From positions 1 to 64,000 of the forward strand of contig CAZSDW010000011.1 in the NCBI GenBank assembly GCA_964605705.1: a DNA stretch of 64,000 bases. Direction: 5' to 3'. The position numbers and the translations under genes were made by a program. Of the stretch, positions 1-9,190 are shown piece after piece. How positions within the stretch are numbered: position 1 is the first letter of the stretch; each line of letters begins with the position of its first letter. A model generated the notes under the pieces. The model had not been told where the DNA came from. It was given only the letters and a program-made list of their open reading frames with translations, and did no database searches. Origin of the DNA: CAZSDW01 sp964605705 (GTDB lineage Bacteria; Fidelibacterota; UBA2242).

Positions 1-69
1 TTTTGATTAAAGCATTGATATCTTTCATTTTCTGCTTATATTTTCACTCTTATTTTTCAGAAAATCGCT

Positions 70-1269
70 ATGTTTCGTCGAGTCTGGAACCACTATAAAG
101 CCTCTTACAGCGGATTAGCATCATCCGCCTGGCTATTATCGTCTATCATTTTAGTCAACCGGATCGGCACGATGGTGATCTTCTTTATGACACTCTATAT
201 GACCCAGAAACTCCATTTTTCTATTTCCCTGGCTGGCAAAATGATCGGTGTTTTTGGTTTGGGTTCGCTTGTCGGTGCCTATCTGGGTGGCTGGCTAAGT
301 GATAAGATCGGCTCAATTAAAGTCCAAATATATAGCCTTTTTTTGACATCTGCCGGATTGATTGTATTAGCCTACCTGCAAAATCCCTTTGAGATTGGCA
401 TTGCTTTATTTTTAGTTGCGACAGCGACAGATGCTTTCCGACCGGCAAATTCAACTACAATGGCAGCAATTTGTTCTGAGAAAGACCGCGCCCGGGGCTT
501 CGCGCTTCAGCGCCTGGCTGTAAATCTGGGTGTCGCCATTGGTCCGGCAGTCGGCGGTTATTTAGCAAAAATCAATTACAGCTACCTGTTCTGGGTCGAT
601 AGCCTGACCTGCCTCTTAGCAGGAATCCTGCTCGTTGTTTTCCAAAACAAAATAATCTTCCGAAGTACAGATTCAGGTTCCCATACCGATAAACCTGCAT
701 TATCAATATTTAAAGACCGCACGTTGCTTACCATATTAGCGCTGTTATTCCCTTTAAGCATGGTTTTTTATCAAATTTTCAATACCTGGTCGCTCTATCT
801 GGAAGAATTTATTCATCTGTCGGAAGATCAAATCGGACTGCTTTTTACCGTAAATGCGGTCATCATTATGTTAGTCGAACTGCCGTTAATTCACGGATTG
901 TCCCGCTGTAAACCATTGAAAATCATTTCCATGGGCACTTTTCTGATCGGGGCTGGTTTTATGTTAATGCCGTTTGGGTCCGGCTATTATTTCATAGCAT
1001 TTACCGTTGTGCTCTGGACATTTGGTGAAATATTGACATTTCCGTTGACAGTGACAATGATCGCTAATCTGGCAAATGATTCGAATCGCGGGAAATATCT
1101 CGGTTCCTACACATTTTTATTTTCCCTCGCCTTTGTGACTGGACCACCACTGGGCGCCTGGGTATATTCGGCTATTGGACCCAATTATCTCTGGTATTCC
1201 GCCGGCATAATCGGATCAATCGTGTGCCTGGGATTTTTAATTTTAAACAGCCGTTTGAATAATCACTGA
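70..1269 (+). CDS. MFS transporter, drug-efflux-like
   Basis: Predicted inner-membrane secondary transporter of the major facilitator superfamily, 399 aa, a normal length for a 12-helix member. Hydrophobic segments run through the whole protein. The loop 2-3 signature GGWLSDKIG (residues 73-81) matches MFS motif A, and a polar stretch near residues 196-215 separates two six-helix halves. Overall it looks like the DHA1/MdtH-type efflux group, but the substrate cannot be read from sequence. The ATG at 70 has no strong ribosome site in front. It converges on the next gene, another MFS member of a different subgroup. Confidence 0.85.
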   Translation: MFRRVWNHYKASYSGLASSAWLLSSIILVNRIGTMVIFFMTLYMTQKLHFSISLAGKMIGVFGLGSLVGAYLGGWLSDKIGSIKVQIYSLFLTSAGLIVLAYLQNPFEIGIALFLVATATDAFRPANSTTMAAICSEKDRARGFALQRLAVNLGVAIGPAVGGYLAKINYSYLFWVDSLTCLLAGILLVVFQNKIIFRSTDSGSHTDKPALSIFKDRTLLTILALLFPLSMVFYQIFNTWSLYLEEFIHLSEDQIGLLFTVNAVIIMLVELPLIHGLSRCKPLKIISMGTFLIGAGFMLMPFGSGYYFIAFTVVLWTFGEILTFPLTVTMIANLANDSNRGKYLGSYTFLFSLAFVTGPPLGAWVYSAIGPNYLWYSAGIIGSIVCLGFLILNSRLNNH

Positions 1270-1340
1270 CAATCGCCAACTGATTAATTCAATCAGTATC
1301 TCCCCTTAAGCTATAATATCAATCATTAAAATATTATCTT

Positions 1341-2741
1341 TTATGAGACCGATTTCCGGTTTCTCCGGATCAGGGTGCGATTGACTCCTGTCACCAGCTC
1401 ATAGACCAGTCCCTTGAATGGCATAACCGTCACAAAATACAGGAAGTGCGGTCGGGTCGGAATCATATTCCTGACCTCTATTATTTTGGGAAGGAAGAGA
1501 ACCATAATAGCCAATCGGCTGAACGCTGATACAAGTAAGACCAGCATGATTCCATGGGGTTTGAAAAACATGACCGTTGCTGATGCGGTTTCAAAAGAAG
1601 CCAGGTATCCACCTAAAACCCCGCCCATAAATACTGCAATGCCTTTCATAAAATTGAAATACGAATACATCTGGATTCTTTTCTGAGCTGGAATCGTATC
1701 ATACACGAAATTGGATGATGACAGATTAAAGCCCGCCCAGGCAAATCCGGCTAAAATCTGAACAATAACCGACAGGGGAAAAATCAGAAAAGCAGGCATA
1801 AAGCGAATCAGAAACCAGAACAGCGGTAATATTGCAATTAAATATCCCGCCACTTCCATGATAGTTTTATTGCCGTAGTGATCGGAATGTTGTCCCCAGA
1901 AAGTCATCGTTACAAAGCTGGCAATCAAGGCGGAACTCACGATTATCATATATTGCAGATAGGTAAATTGAAGATATCTCAGCCAGTATAAACTCATCAG
2001 CGGGCTGGCTATAAAAACCGTAAAACTAACCAGCGAGAGAAACAGTGTAAAAAGTCCAAAATTAGTGCTGCGGATATTCCGGATGAAATCAATCAGCTTG
2101 ACATTGTTATCATGGGATCGGGGCACCGGCGGCTCATGTTGACGACACAGGTAATAGAGTGAAATCATCCGACTGGCGAAGGCTACAATGAAGATTGTGC
2201 CGAAAGCTAAAAGGGCATGGGTTTTCGAAATGTGATCCAGAATTATCCCCGCAACAATCACCGATAAAAATGAAAAGAATCCTGAGATTCGGTTACGCTT
2301 CCCAAAATAACGACCGCGTTTTTCTTCGGGTACCAGGTTACCCATCCAGGCAAACCAGATCGGTCCGGGCAACGCTCCTAAACTCTGGTAAAGCATCACC
2401 AGAAAAATCAGAATCCAGACATTGCGGGTCAGATACGTAATCCCGGTAATCAGCAGCCACATACTGGCTTGGAAAAAGACGGAAATCAACACCGCTCTCT
2501 TGGGTGACTTGAACATATGAGAGACTCGCACAGAAAGCAGTTGAATCAATGCCGCCATAAACTGCGGGAGAGCTGTCAGCATTCCCATTTGCTGAGTTGT
2601 CGCTTTCAGAAATACGGCAAATGCCGGCAGATAGGTATCACCAAAACCTGCCATAATTGACCAGAATAATCCATCTTTTATAGAAAATTTCAGGGATTTT
2701 TCTGTTAAATACTGAGTCTCAGTTAAATCTGCCTTCAGCAA
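1341..2741 (-). CDS. MFS transporter
   Basis: A 466-aa polytopic membrane protein with about 12 hydrophobic segments. It belongs to the MFS, with a loop 2-3 region (around VRVSHMFKSPKRA) that departs from the classical motif A, and a GKRNRISGF loop after helix 4. The only start that keeps the N-terminal helix is a TTG at 2741, preceded by AGGCGAT; the first ATG lies inside helix 1. Substrate unknown. Nothing in the neighbours links it to a pathway. Confidence 0.8.
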   Translation of the reverse strand: MLKADLTETQYLTEKSLKFSIKDGLFWSIMAGFGDTYLPAFAVFLKATTQQMGMLTALPQFMAALIQLLSVRVSHMFKSPKRAVLISVFFQASMWLLITGITYLTRNVWILIFLVMLYQSLGALPGPIWFAWMGNLVPEEKRGRYFGKRNRISGFFSFLSVIVAGIILDHISKTHALLAFGTIFIVAFASRMISLYYLCRQHEPPVPRSHDNNVKLIDFIRNIRSTNFGLFTLFLSLVSFTVFIASPLMSLYWLRYLQFTYLQYMIIVSSALIASFVTMTFWGQHSDHYGNKTIMEVAGYLIAILPLFWFLIRFMPAFLIFPLSVIVQILAGFAWAGFNLSSSNFVYDTIPAQKRIQMYSYFNFMKGIAVFMGGVLGGYLASFETASATVMFFKPHGIMLVLLVSAFSRLAIMVLFLPKIIEVRNMIPTRPHFLYFVTVMPFKGLVYELVTGVNRTLIRRNRKSVS

Positions 2742-2912
2742 GTGAGATCGCCTAAATTATCCTAATTTAAAATTACACTTTTAGTATTATCATCAAAGTT
2801 GAAAAATACAAATAAGCCGGGATATAGACACCAGTTAGCGGGGCAAAATCATACATCCCTCAGCCTATCAGCCGTTTATCTCTCCCTTACTCTAAATATA
2901 CCTTACAAATCG

Positions 2913-3467
2913 CTATTGTCCCCAGCGCCCGCCGGAGATAATAAACAGAAAATAATCAAGCGAATTCCCGGATAGATTCCCGAACCGGATCATCCGCAGG
3001 ATCAATTCAATAACCACCGCCCGTTCGTGTCCATAAGTTGCATATAATTGATCACGCAGATCAGCATCCGGTTTTGCATTGTTTTCAGCCCAGTGCTGGG
3101 CATATAACAGGGCATTCACTTCATAGGGATCATGACAATCAATATCACCCGCCAGCAGGCTCTCGACCATCTCTGGCTCGAAATCCATCCGCAGCGCCAC
3201 CCGGGTGTGGTAGTAATTACAATAACGGCAGCCGTTGACCGCTGTCACCGCCATCATCAATCGTTCCTGAAAATCGGAATCGATCCAGCCTTTCAAACGG
3301 TTACGAATGATCAGCGGAATTTTGCCCACAATAAAGGCAATATCTTTAAACAGTTCCCCAATAGAATGATAGTGACGTTTTCGAAATTCCCGATTCATGG
3401 CTCGCAATTTATGACCAAAATATACTAAACCCCAGAAAAACTGGTGACCGATCAATTTTGAAACCAA
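2913..3467 (-). CDS. AhpD-like / carboxymuconolactone decarboxylase family protein
   Basis: A 184-aa alpha-helical protein with the AhpD-type redox motif C80-R-Y-C83 followed by H87 in NGCRYCNYYHT. In AhpD-like members the two cysteines and the histidine form a peroxidase or disulfide-reductase site. The family also includes proteins of unknown substrate, so a specific reaction is not claimed. The start is uncertain: a TTG at 3467 gives the full ORF, while an ATG at 3398 (residue 24) would still keep the whole motif region. Divergent from typA. Confidence 0.75.
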   Translation of the reverse strand: MVSKLIGHQFFWGLVYFGHKLRAMNREFRKRHYHSIGELFKDIAFIVGKIPLIIRNRLKGWIDSDFQERLMMAVTAVNGCRYCNYYHTRVALRMDFEPEMVESLLAGDIDCHDPYEVNALLYAQHWAENNAKPDADLRDQLYATYGHERAVVIELILRMIRFGNLSGNSLDYFLFIISGGRWGQ

Positions 3468-3515
3468 TTAAAAAACCGCTCTCCGATCCGATTGATCACT
3501 ACTGATATTATACCG

Positions 3516-3544
3516 TTGGAATATCATTTCGAAACAAGTATATT
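3516..3544 (+). promoter_or_regulatory. Candidate typA promoter
   Basis: TTGGAA at 3516-3521 and TATATT at 3539-3544 are separated by exactly 17 bases, about 36 bases ahead of the typA start. Matches the sigma-70 type consensus by eye. Confidence 0.5.
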
Positions 3545-3579
3545 TGCGCCTCGTTATTTTATGAAAGGATTTTAAATAA

Positions 3580-5403
3580 ATGCGGATCAATAAATTCAGA
3601 AATATTGCCATCATTGCTCATGTTGACCACGGCAAGACCACCCTTGTGGACGGCATGCTTAAACAGAGTGGCATTTTCCGCGAAAACCAGTATGTCGAAA
3701 CCCGGGTTATGGATAACATGGACCTGGAACGCGAGCGCGGTATCACCATTAATGCAAAAAATACGGCAGTGTGGTATAAAGGTACCAAAATTAATATTAT
3801 CGACACACCGGGTCACGCCGATTTTGGCGGCGAAGTGGAACGCGGTCTGAATATGGTGGACGGCGCTATACTGTTGGTTGATGCCAGCGAAGGTCCGTTG
3901 CCCCAAACCCGCTTTGTGGTTAAAAAAGCCCTGGCAAAACGTCTGCCTATGATCCTAATCATCAATAAAATCGATCGTCGGGACGCCCGTATTAAAGAGG
4001 TGATCAATCAGGTCTATGATCTATTCATCGATCTCGACGCCGACGAACACCAGATTGAATTCCCGATTTTATACACTCAGGCTAAACTGGGTGTTGCCCA
4101 TCGCGATTTGAATGACGGCTCCGATAATCTCCAGCCTCTCTTTGAAACTATTGTCAAAACCATTCCCGGTCCGGAAGCGAATGATACACTTGCGACCCAG
4201 TTTTTAATCACAAATCTCGATTACGATTCCTATGTCGGACAGATCGCCATCGGCAGGATCAGCAATGGGACTCTGGAAATGAATAAAAACTACGCTCTGT
4301 GCTCGGAAAACGAGATTGTGAACAATGTCAAATTTTCAGCACTCTATACCTTTGAAGGACTCAAGAAAACAGCAGTCGAAAAGGTTGAAGCCGGTGATAT
4401 TATCGCCCTCTCCGGAGTTCCCAATGTGCGGATCGGTGATACCATTACATCGATGGAAAACCCGCAACCACTCCCCCGAATTCACGTCGATGAACCGACA
4501 ATTTCAATGATTTTTTATGTCAATACCAGCCCTTTTGCCGGACAAGAGGGTACCTATCTGACCTCTCGGAATCTGAAAGAAAGACTGGACCGTGAATTAC
4601 TCCGGAATGTCTCTATCCGTGTAAATCCATTGAAAAACCGAGCCGATGCTTTTGAAGTTTGCGGACGTGGCGAACTGCAGATGGCGATTCTGATTGAAAC
4701 CATGCGTCGGGAAGGCTATGCGTTAATGGTATCCAAGCCCCAGGTTATTATCCGGAAAATAGAGGGTAAAGTCTTTGAACCTGTCGAGCGTGTCTTCGTT
4801 GATGTCCCGGAAGAATACGTGGGTATCGTAACCGAAAACCTGTCCCGCCGGAAAGGTCGCATGACCAATCTGGTCAATCATGGTCATGGACGAGTTAACC
4901 TTGAGATTCTGGTGCCAACCCGTGGTTTGATAGGTTTTCGCAGCCAGTTTCTCACTGAAACAAAAGGAACCGGTGTCATGAACACCCTGTTCGAAGATTA
5001 CCAGCCCTGGTTCGGACCAATCCCGCAGCGTGCTTCCGGTGCGCTCGTTGCCGATCGCAATGGGCGGGTTACCGCCTACGCCAGTTTTGGCATGGTGGAT
5101 CGTGGTGAACTTTTTGTCGCTCCGGGTACTGACGTTTATGGTGGAATGATCATCGGCGAACGCAACCGCCCCCAGGACCTGGACATCAATATTACCCGGG
5201 AAAAGAAACTGACCAATATGCGGGCTGCTTCTGCGGACGCTACGATAACACTTCGTCCGCCCCGAAATCTGACCCTGGATCAGTCGATTGAATTCATCGC
5301 CGAAGATGAACTGGTCGATGTCACCCCAAAAACAATCCGTCTGCGGAAAATGGAGCTGGATCCGGCACTACGGAAGAAAGTCTCTTCTCCAGCCCACCAA
5401 TAA
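3580..5403 (+). CDS. typA: Translational GTPase TypA/BipA
   Basis: Ribosome-binding GTPase of the TypA/BipA family, involved in ribosome assembly and stress adaptation. It is 607 aa, the usual length. G-domain motifs are intact: P-loop AHVDHGKTT near residues 13-21, RGITI (53-57), DTPGH (75-79) and NKID (129-132). These are followed by the EF-G-like domains and the family C-terminal region (GTGVMNTLFEDY, then the PPRNLTLDQ segment). The ATG at 3580 has AAAGGAT in front and a 17-spaced promoter further upstream. It is a stand-alone gene. Confidence 0.97.
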   Translation: MRINKFRNIAIIAHVDHGKTTLVDGMLKQSGIFRENQYVETRVMDNMDLERERGITINAKNTAVWYKGTKINIIDTPGHADFGGEVERGLNMVDGAILLVDASEGPLPQTRFVVKKALAKRLPMILIINKIDRRDARIKEVINQVYDLFIDLDADEHQIEFPILYTQAKLGVAHRDLNDGSDNLQPLFETIVKTIPGPEANDTLATQFLITNLDYDSYVGQIAIGRISNGTLEMNKNYALCSENEIVNNVKFSALYTFEGLKKTAVEKVEAGDIIALSGVPNVRIGDTITSMENPQPLPRIHVDEPTISMIFYVNTSPFAGQEGTYLTSRNLKERLDRELLRNVSIRVNPLKNRADAFEVCGRGELQMAILIETMRREGYALMVSKPQVIIRKIEGKVFEPVERVFVDVPEEYVGIVTENLSRRKGRMTNLVNHGHGRVNLEILVPTRGLIGFRSQFLTETKGTGVMNTLFEDYQPWFGPIPQRASGALVADRNGRVTAYASFGMVDRGELFVAPGTDVYGGMIIGERNRPQDLDINITREKKLTNMRAASADATITLRPPRNLTLDQSIEFIAEDELVDVTPKTIRLRKMELDPALRKKVSSPAHQ

Positions 5404-5422
5404 TTATTGCATGTTTCTAATA

Positions 5423-5788
5423 CTATAACCGATATTCGTTAAGTTTACCGATGATAAAATCACGAGCCGTCGGATCGATCTGCCGGCTCTCGTTGAGAAA
5501 GCGTATTCGAATGGGATCGCGGTCAAATTCGCCGTCGGGAATCAGGATTGGCGTCATTTTATGGTAACCGTCCCGATGTTCTCCATCATCGACACCTCTG
5601 TGAGTAAAACCGGTCTCTCTGCGCCAGGTCAGCGCCCGCTCTTCCGGACCTTTATTATAACATAATTGAAAAGCAATAATTTCCGCTGCCGAATCCTGCC
5701 AGATAATCAAATCAAAATAATCATCCATGAACCAACGCCGGTATGGTTCACCGGGTACTTGTCGGGCTTTTTTGATTTCGCTCAGCAT
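5423..5788 (-). CDS. Conserved hypothetical protein
   Basis: A soluble 121-aa protein with no signal peptide or membrane segment. It is rich in charged and aromatic residues (YRRWFMDDYFDLIIW near the N-terminus), and resembles uncharacterised small proteins of environmental bacteria; I do not recognise a named family. The ATG at 5788 is chosen; a TTG nine bases upstream is possible but sits too close to the GGGG that could act as ribosome site. It lies downstream of the GH57 gene but is separated from it by a strong terminator, so it is probably transcribed separately. Confidence 0.6.
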   Translation of the reverse strand: MLSEIKKARQVPGEPYRRWFMDDYFDLIIWQDSAAEIIAFQLCYNKGPEERALTWRRETGFTHRGVDDGEHRDGYHKMTPILIPDGEFDRDPIRIRFLNESRQIDPTARDFIIGKLNEYRL

Positions 5789-5820
5789 AAGCCGCAAACC
5801 CCAAGTCTTTGTGATAATAT

Positions 5821-5847
5821 AAAAAACCCCGCGATTTCCCGCAGGGT
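5821..5847 (-). terminator. Rho-independent terminator after GH57 gene
   Basis: Read on the minus strand, ACCCTGCG pairs with CGCGGGGT around a short loop and is followed directly by six T. It lies 28 bases beyond the stop of the GH57 gene. Confidence 0.75.
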
Positions 5848-5874
5848 AAATTTTTTCATTGTGACAATGCTCAC

Positions 5875-7986
5875 TTAAAGGTTTTTGACACTCAATTCCA
5901 GTCGAATCTCCCGGGTTTCATCGGGTTTCAATGTCAGATCAAACAACGGCACAATTACCGAACTCTGGTAAACCCGCTCGAAACCGGCTTCCGACAGTGA
6001 GACCGTTTCCACCGGAAAATACCAGAACTCCGCAGCGCCTGTTGCTTTGACGGTCACTTTGAATTTATCCCATTCATTTACAACACTCATGGAAGAGATA
6101 TTCGAGAGGGCGCCCACTGATTTCAGGGCAGATTCTTTCAGGCGTTTTCCATTTGCCATATAAAAACGGTCAGGTGTATCCCCGCCCAGCATGGCAAAGT
6201 TGAATTCCGGACCAAATCGAAAGCTGTTTTCCCTGTCACCAGTATTTTTTAACCGATAAGCGATTTTGAGACTCCCTTTCGCGAAGATCAATTCCTTTTC
6301 AATTCGACATGCCTGCCAATTGACCCAGCCATCCCGGCTGAATTTCAGTTTCTGTTGTTTTTCATTAATTTCGACCGCATAGCGCCCCTGGATAAAATCA
6401 CTATCCTCATAGTATTCACCATTCCGGAAATGATCCAGAGTAATTTCAGATTTGATGATATGGTCGATAAGGTTCTTTCTGGGAAATTGATCCACCTTAA
6501 GATAATTTTCCAATCCCTCTTCTTTCGCTATAACGTTGTCATGAATCGAACCACTGGCGGCATTCCCTTTTGCCTCCAGGACCTTGCGATGATAAGATTC
6601 CCGATAGCGCTTCAGGCTGTTCAGAACGTTAAAAGATTTGTCCAGCAGGGAAAATTCGGACATCATCGCACCCCGATGAGGTGCAAATACGGCATGTAGA
6701 TTGTCCCAGGTAATTAATAATTCGTCACTGCCGTCACGATCAATATCGATCGTATTCACCTGAAACACCGATTGATTTTCAAGTTGATCGAGAAGGACCT
6801 GGCATTTCAGCAATTCGGAATAAATCGCATGACGAAGGTGTGGCAGATAAAGCCCGCCAAAAATCCCATGCCAGTAGGCACAGTTGCACATGCTCCGCCA
6901 GAGATGATCCCGGGCAGTTTTCAGGTCCTTTTTCTGAGCAGTCGTAAATTTCGAAGGATTGATGGCATGGTAACGATCGGACAGATACTGCATTTTTTTC
7001 TGCATCCAGTTGGATTCGTCATATTTAAACAGAAAATTGCGCCAGATACCGCCTTTAATAAAAGGTCTAACTTCTTCGGTGCGTTCCTGCTGATCAAATT
7101 CCTTGACCAGGTCGTCGAATTTCTCGCCGGCTTCCCAGGGCAATGACCATTCACTCATTTCAAAATACGAAGCGGTTGGCAGGTAGATCCGCCCCTTCGG
7201 TGAATGCTGAGTATAGTAATCTGAAAAAGTCCGGGTTTTCAGCCAGTCGCTGTTCTCCTCCAGAACGGTTAGAAAATTTCGCAGCCAGTCTTTTTCAAAA
7301 ACCGATTCATAGGTTCCGGGCCAGACACCGAATTTTTCACCATCATCTGCCATGACAATTCCATTACCGCCATCATCAGTCGTGAATTGGCGCAGATAAT
7401 CAATGGTTATCTGAGGTTCTTTAAAGGGAATGGCATAGCGCAGTTTCTGACTAATGGGAAAAATGGACAGCGGAACGCCCTGTTCTTCGGTGATGTAGTG
7501 CCGGGTCAGATCTTTTTCCTGCTTGCCGGTTCCGAGAAAGTGATAATCGTCAACGGTAATGTACTTGATCCCGGCTTCGGCAATCGGTTTTGCCAGGGAC
7601 GGTTCCCAGACCCGCTCGGTCAACCAAAGCCCTTTTGGTTCATAACCAAAGCGTTTGCGGATATAGTCGTTCATCATTTCAATCTGACCGACCTTGTCCA
7701 CGTCAGAGATAACTGCCAGAATCGGTTCAAAAAAACCACCGCTGATAATTTCGACATTGCCGCGCTGGATCAAGCCGGCAATCCGATCCAGGTATTCCGG
7801 GTGATTTGCTTCCAGCCATTCCAGCAGACAACCACTGAAATGAAAGGTCAGCGCGATCGACGGAAATTCTGTGACGATTTCAACAAAGGGCAGATAACTA
7901 TGCCGGTAGGCATATTCGACGACAAAATCGAAGTTACCTACCGGCTGATGATTATGGATACCAAAAATAAAATTTACTGTTTTCAC
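5875..7986 (-). CDS. Glycoside hydrolase family 57, 4-alpha-glucanotransferase / amylase
   Basis: A 703-aa cytoplasmic GH57 enzyme acting on alpha-1,4-glucans. Family motifs seen: HNHQP (residues 11-15), GGFFEP (83-88), GLWLTERVWEP (119-129) and MADDGEKFG (212-220). By comparison with the Thermococcus litoralis glucanotransferase, E124 is the expected nucleophile and D214 (or D215) the acid/base. The C-terminal half fits the beta-sandwich region (DUF1925/DUF1926 type) of that subgroup, so 4-alpha-glucanotransferase is preferred over a simple amylase. There is no signal peptide. It starts at GTG 7986 and lies 17 bases after gap, possibly co-transcribed with it. Confidence 0.88.
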   Translation of the reverse strand: MKTVNFIFGIHNHQPVGNFDFVVEYAYRHSYLPFVEIVTEFPSIALTFHFSGCLLEWLEANHPEYLDRIAGLIQRGNVEIISGGFFEPILAVISDVDKVGQIEMMNDYIRKRFGYEPKGLWLTERVWEPSLAKPIAEAGIKYITVDDYHFLGTGKQEKDLTRHYITEEQGVPLSIFPISQKLRYAIPFKEPQITIDYLRQFTTDDGGNGIVMADDGEKFGVWPGTYESVFEKDWLRNFLTVLEENSDWLKTRTFSDYYTQHSPKGRIYLPTASYFEMSEWSLPWEAGEKFDDLVKEFDQQERTEEVRPFIKGGIWRNFLFKYDESNWMQKKMQYLSDRYHAINPSKFTTAQKKDLKTARDHLWRSMCNCAYWHGIFGGLYLPHLRHAIYSELLKCQVLLDQLENQSVFQVNTIDIDRDGSDELLITWDNLHAVFAPHRGAMMSEFSLLDKSFNVLNSLKRYRESYHRKVLEAKGNAASGSIHDNVIAKEEGLENYLKVDQFPRKNLIDHIIKSEITLDHFRNGEYYEDSDFIQGRYAVEINEKQQKLKFSRDGWVNWQACRIEKELIFAKGSLKIAYRLKNTGDRENSFRFGPEFNFAMLGGDTPDRFYMANGKRLKESALKSVGALSNISSMSVVNEWDKFKVTVKATGAAEFWYFPVETVSLSEAGFERVYQSSVIVPLFDLTLKPDETREIRLELSVKNL

Positions 7987-8003
7987 AAATCCTGAGAAAC
8001 CAA

Positions 8004-9011
8004 TTACATTTTGTCAATCATCTTCTGAACAAGATCCACGACGCGACAGGTATAACCATATTCATTGTCGTACCATCCGGAGATTTTGACCATACCGGTC
8101 GGCATAACCATAGTCAGTTTGGAATCAAAAACAACCGAAGCAGGTTCGCCGATAATATCGGTGGAAACCAGGTCATCTTCACTGTAAACCATAATGCCTT
8201 TCATCGGACCATCGGCAGCCGCTTTCATTGCAGCATTGATTTCTTCGACAGTCGCCGGTTTTTCAAGCTCCAGGATCAGTTCAGAAAGAGAACCATCCGG
8301 GGTGGGTACCCGCAAGGCGACACCGTCCAGTTTCCCATTTAATTCAGGAATAACTTTACCTATTGCTTTGGCGGCACCGGTGGATGTCGGAACAACAGAC
8401 ATGGCAGCAGCCCGCGCCCGGCGCAGGTCCTTATGCGGAGCATCCAGCAGATTCTGATCCATCGTATAAGCATGAACTGTTATTAAAATACCTTGAACGA
8501 TCCCAAAGGTATCATTCATCACTTTTGCCATCGGGGCAGAGCAGTTGGTTGTACAGGATGCATTTGATACGATTTCCTCGGTGCCCTTCAGATCTTCGGT
8601 GTTAACACCAAGAACGATTGTGCCATCAATTTTATCTTTGGCAGGAACAGTCAGTACCACTTTTTTAGCACCGGCTGTTAAATGAGCGGCAATCTGATCC
8701 CGTTTACGAAATACACCGGTAGATTCAATCACAATATCCACTCCCAGTTCTTTCCAGGGTAGTGTTGCCGGATCTTTCTGAGCATAAATCGGAATTTTTT
8801 TACCGTCAACCACAATAGCATCGCCATCGACTTTGACCGTCCCCGGAAATTTACGATGAACCGAATCATGCTTTAATAATGCCGCCAGAGTCTTGGCATC
8901 GGTTAAATCATTAATTGCGACGATTTCCCAGCTCTTTCCCAGCTCTTTCGAGGCTCGGATAAAGGCTCGACCTATTCTTCCAAAACCGTTAATTGCAATT
9001 TTAGTTGCCAT
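8004..9011 (-). CDS. gap: Glyceraldehyde-3-phosphate dehydrogenase, type I
   Basis: Glycolytic enzyme converting glyceraldehyde 3-phosphate, NAD and phosphate to 1,3-bisphosphoglycerate. It is 335 aa, the full family length. The Rossmann motif GFGRIGR begins at residue 9. The active-site segment SNASCTTNC places the catalytic cysteine at 153, with H180 in TVHAYT. The NDLTD segment near residue 34 (no basic residue at the ribose position) points to NAD rather than NADP. The ATG at 9011 is preceded by AAGGAG with good spacing. Glycogen-type glucan metabolism next door (GH57) is consistent with a central-carbon pair. Confidence 0.97.
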   Translation of the reverse strand: MATKIAINGFGRIGRAFIRASKELGKSWEIVAINDLTDAKTLAALLKHDSVHRKFPGTVKVDGDAIVVDGKKIPIYAQKDPATLPWKELGVDIVIESTGVFRKRDQIAAHLTAGAKKVVLTVPAKDKIDGTIVLGVNTEDLKGTEEIVSNASCTTNCSAPMAKVMNDTFGIVQGILITVHAYTMDQNLLDAPHKDLRRARAAAMSVVPTSTGAAKAIGKVIPELNGKLDGVALRVPTPDGSLSELILELEKPATVEEINAAMKAAADGPMKGIMVYSEDDLVSTDIIGEPASVVFDSKLTMVMPTGMVKISGWYDNEYGYTCRVVDLVQKMIDKM

Positions 9012-9093
9012 CAGGGTACTCCTTTTAATTAAAATTATTCATTGTCTCATTTATCTATTTCTGGTGTAACTCAGGTTTGAACCACCGGACGGA

Positions 9094-9122
9094 AATTTAT
9101 TGTATTTTATAAACTTTTCCAA
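9094..9122 (-). promoter_or_regulatory. Candidate gap promoter
   Basis: On the minus strand TTGGAA (9117-9122) and TAAATT (9094-9099) are 17 bases apart, about 80 bases ahead of the gap start. Confidence 0.45.
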
Positions 9123-9190
9123 GAAAATCAGTGGCTTTCTGCCGGAGAGAAAATCTCTTTATTCACATTGAAATAATTGGATTTTCAGAC

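Noticed and set aside
1279..1297. 7-bp hairpin between convergent MFS genes
   Set aside because: No T run on either strand; not a convincing terminator.
7387..7995. 202-codon open frame on the plus strand
   Set aside because: Antisense to the GH57 gene, which carries clear catalytic motifs on the other strand.
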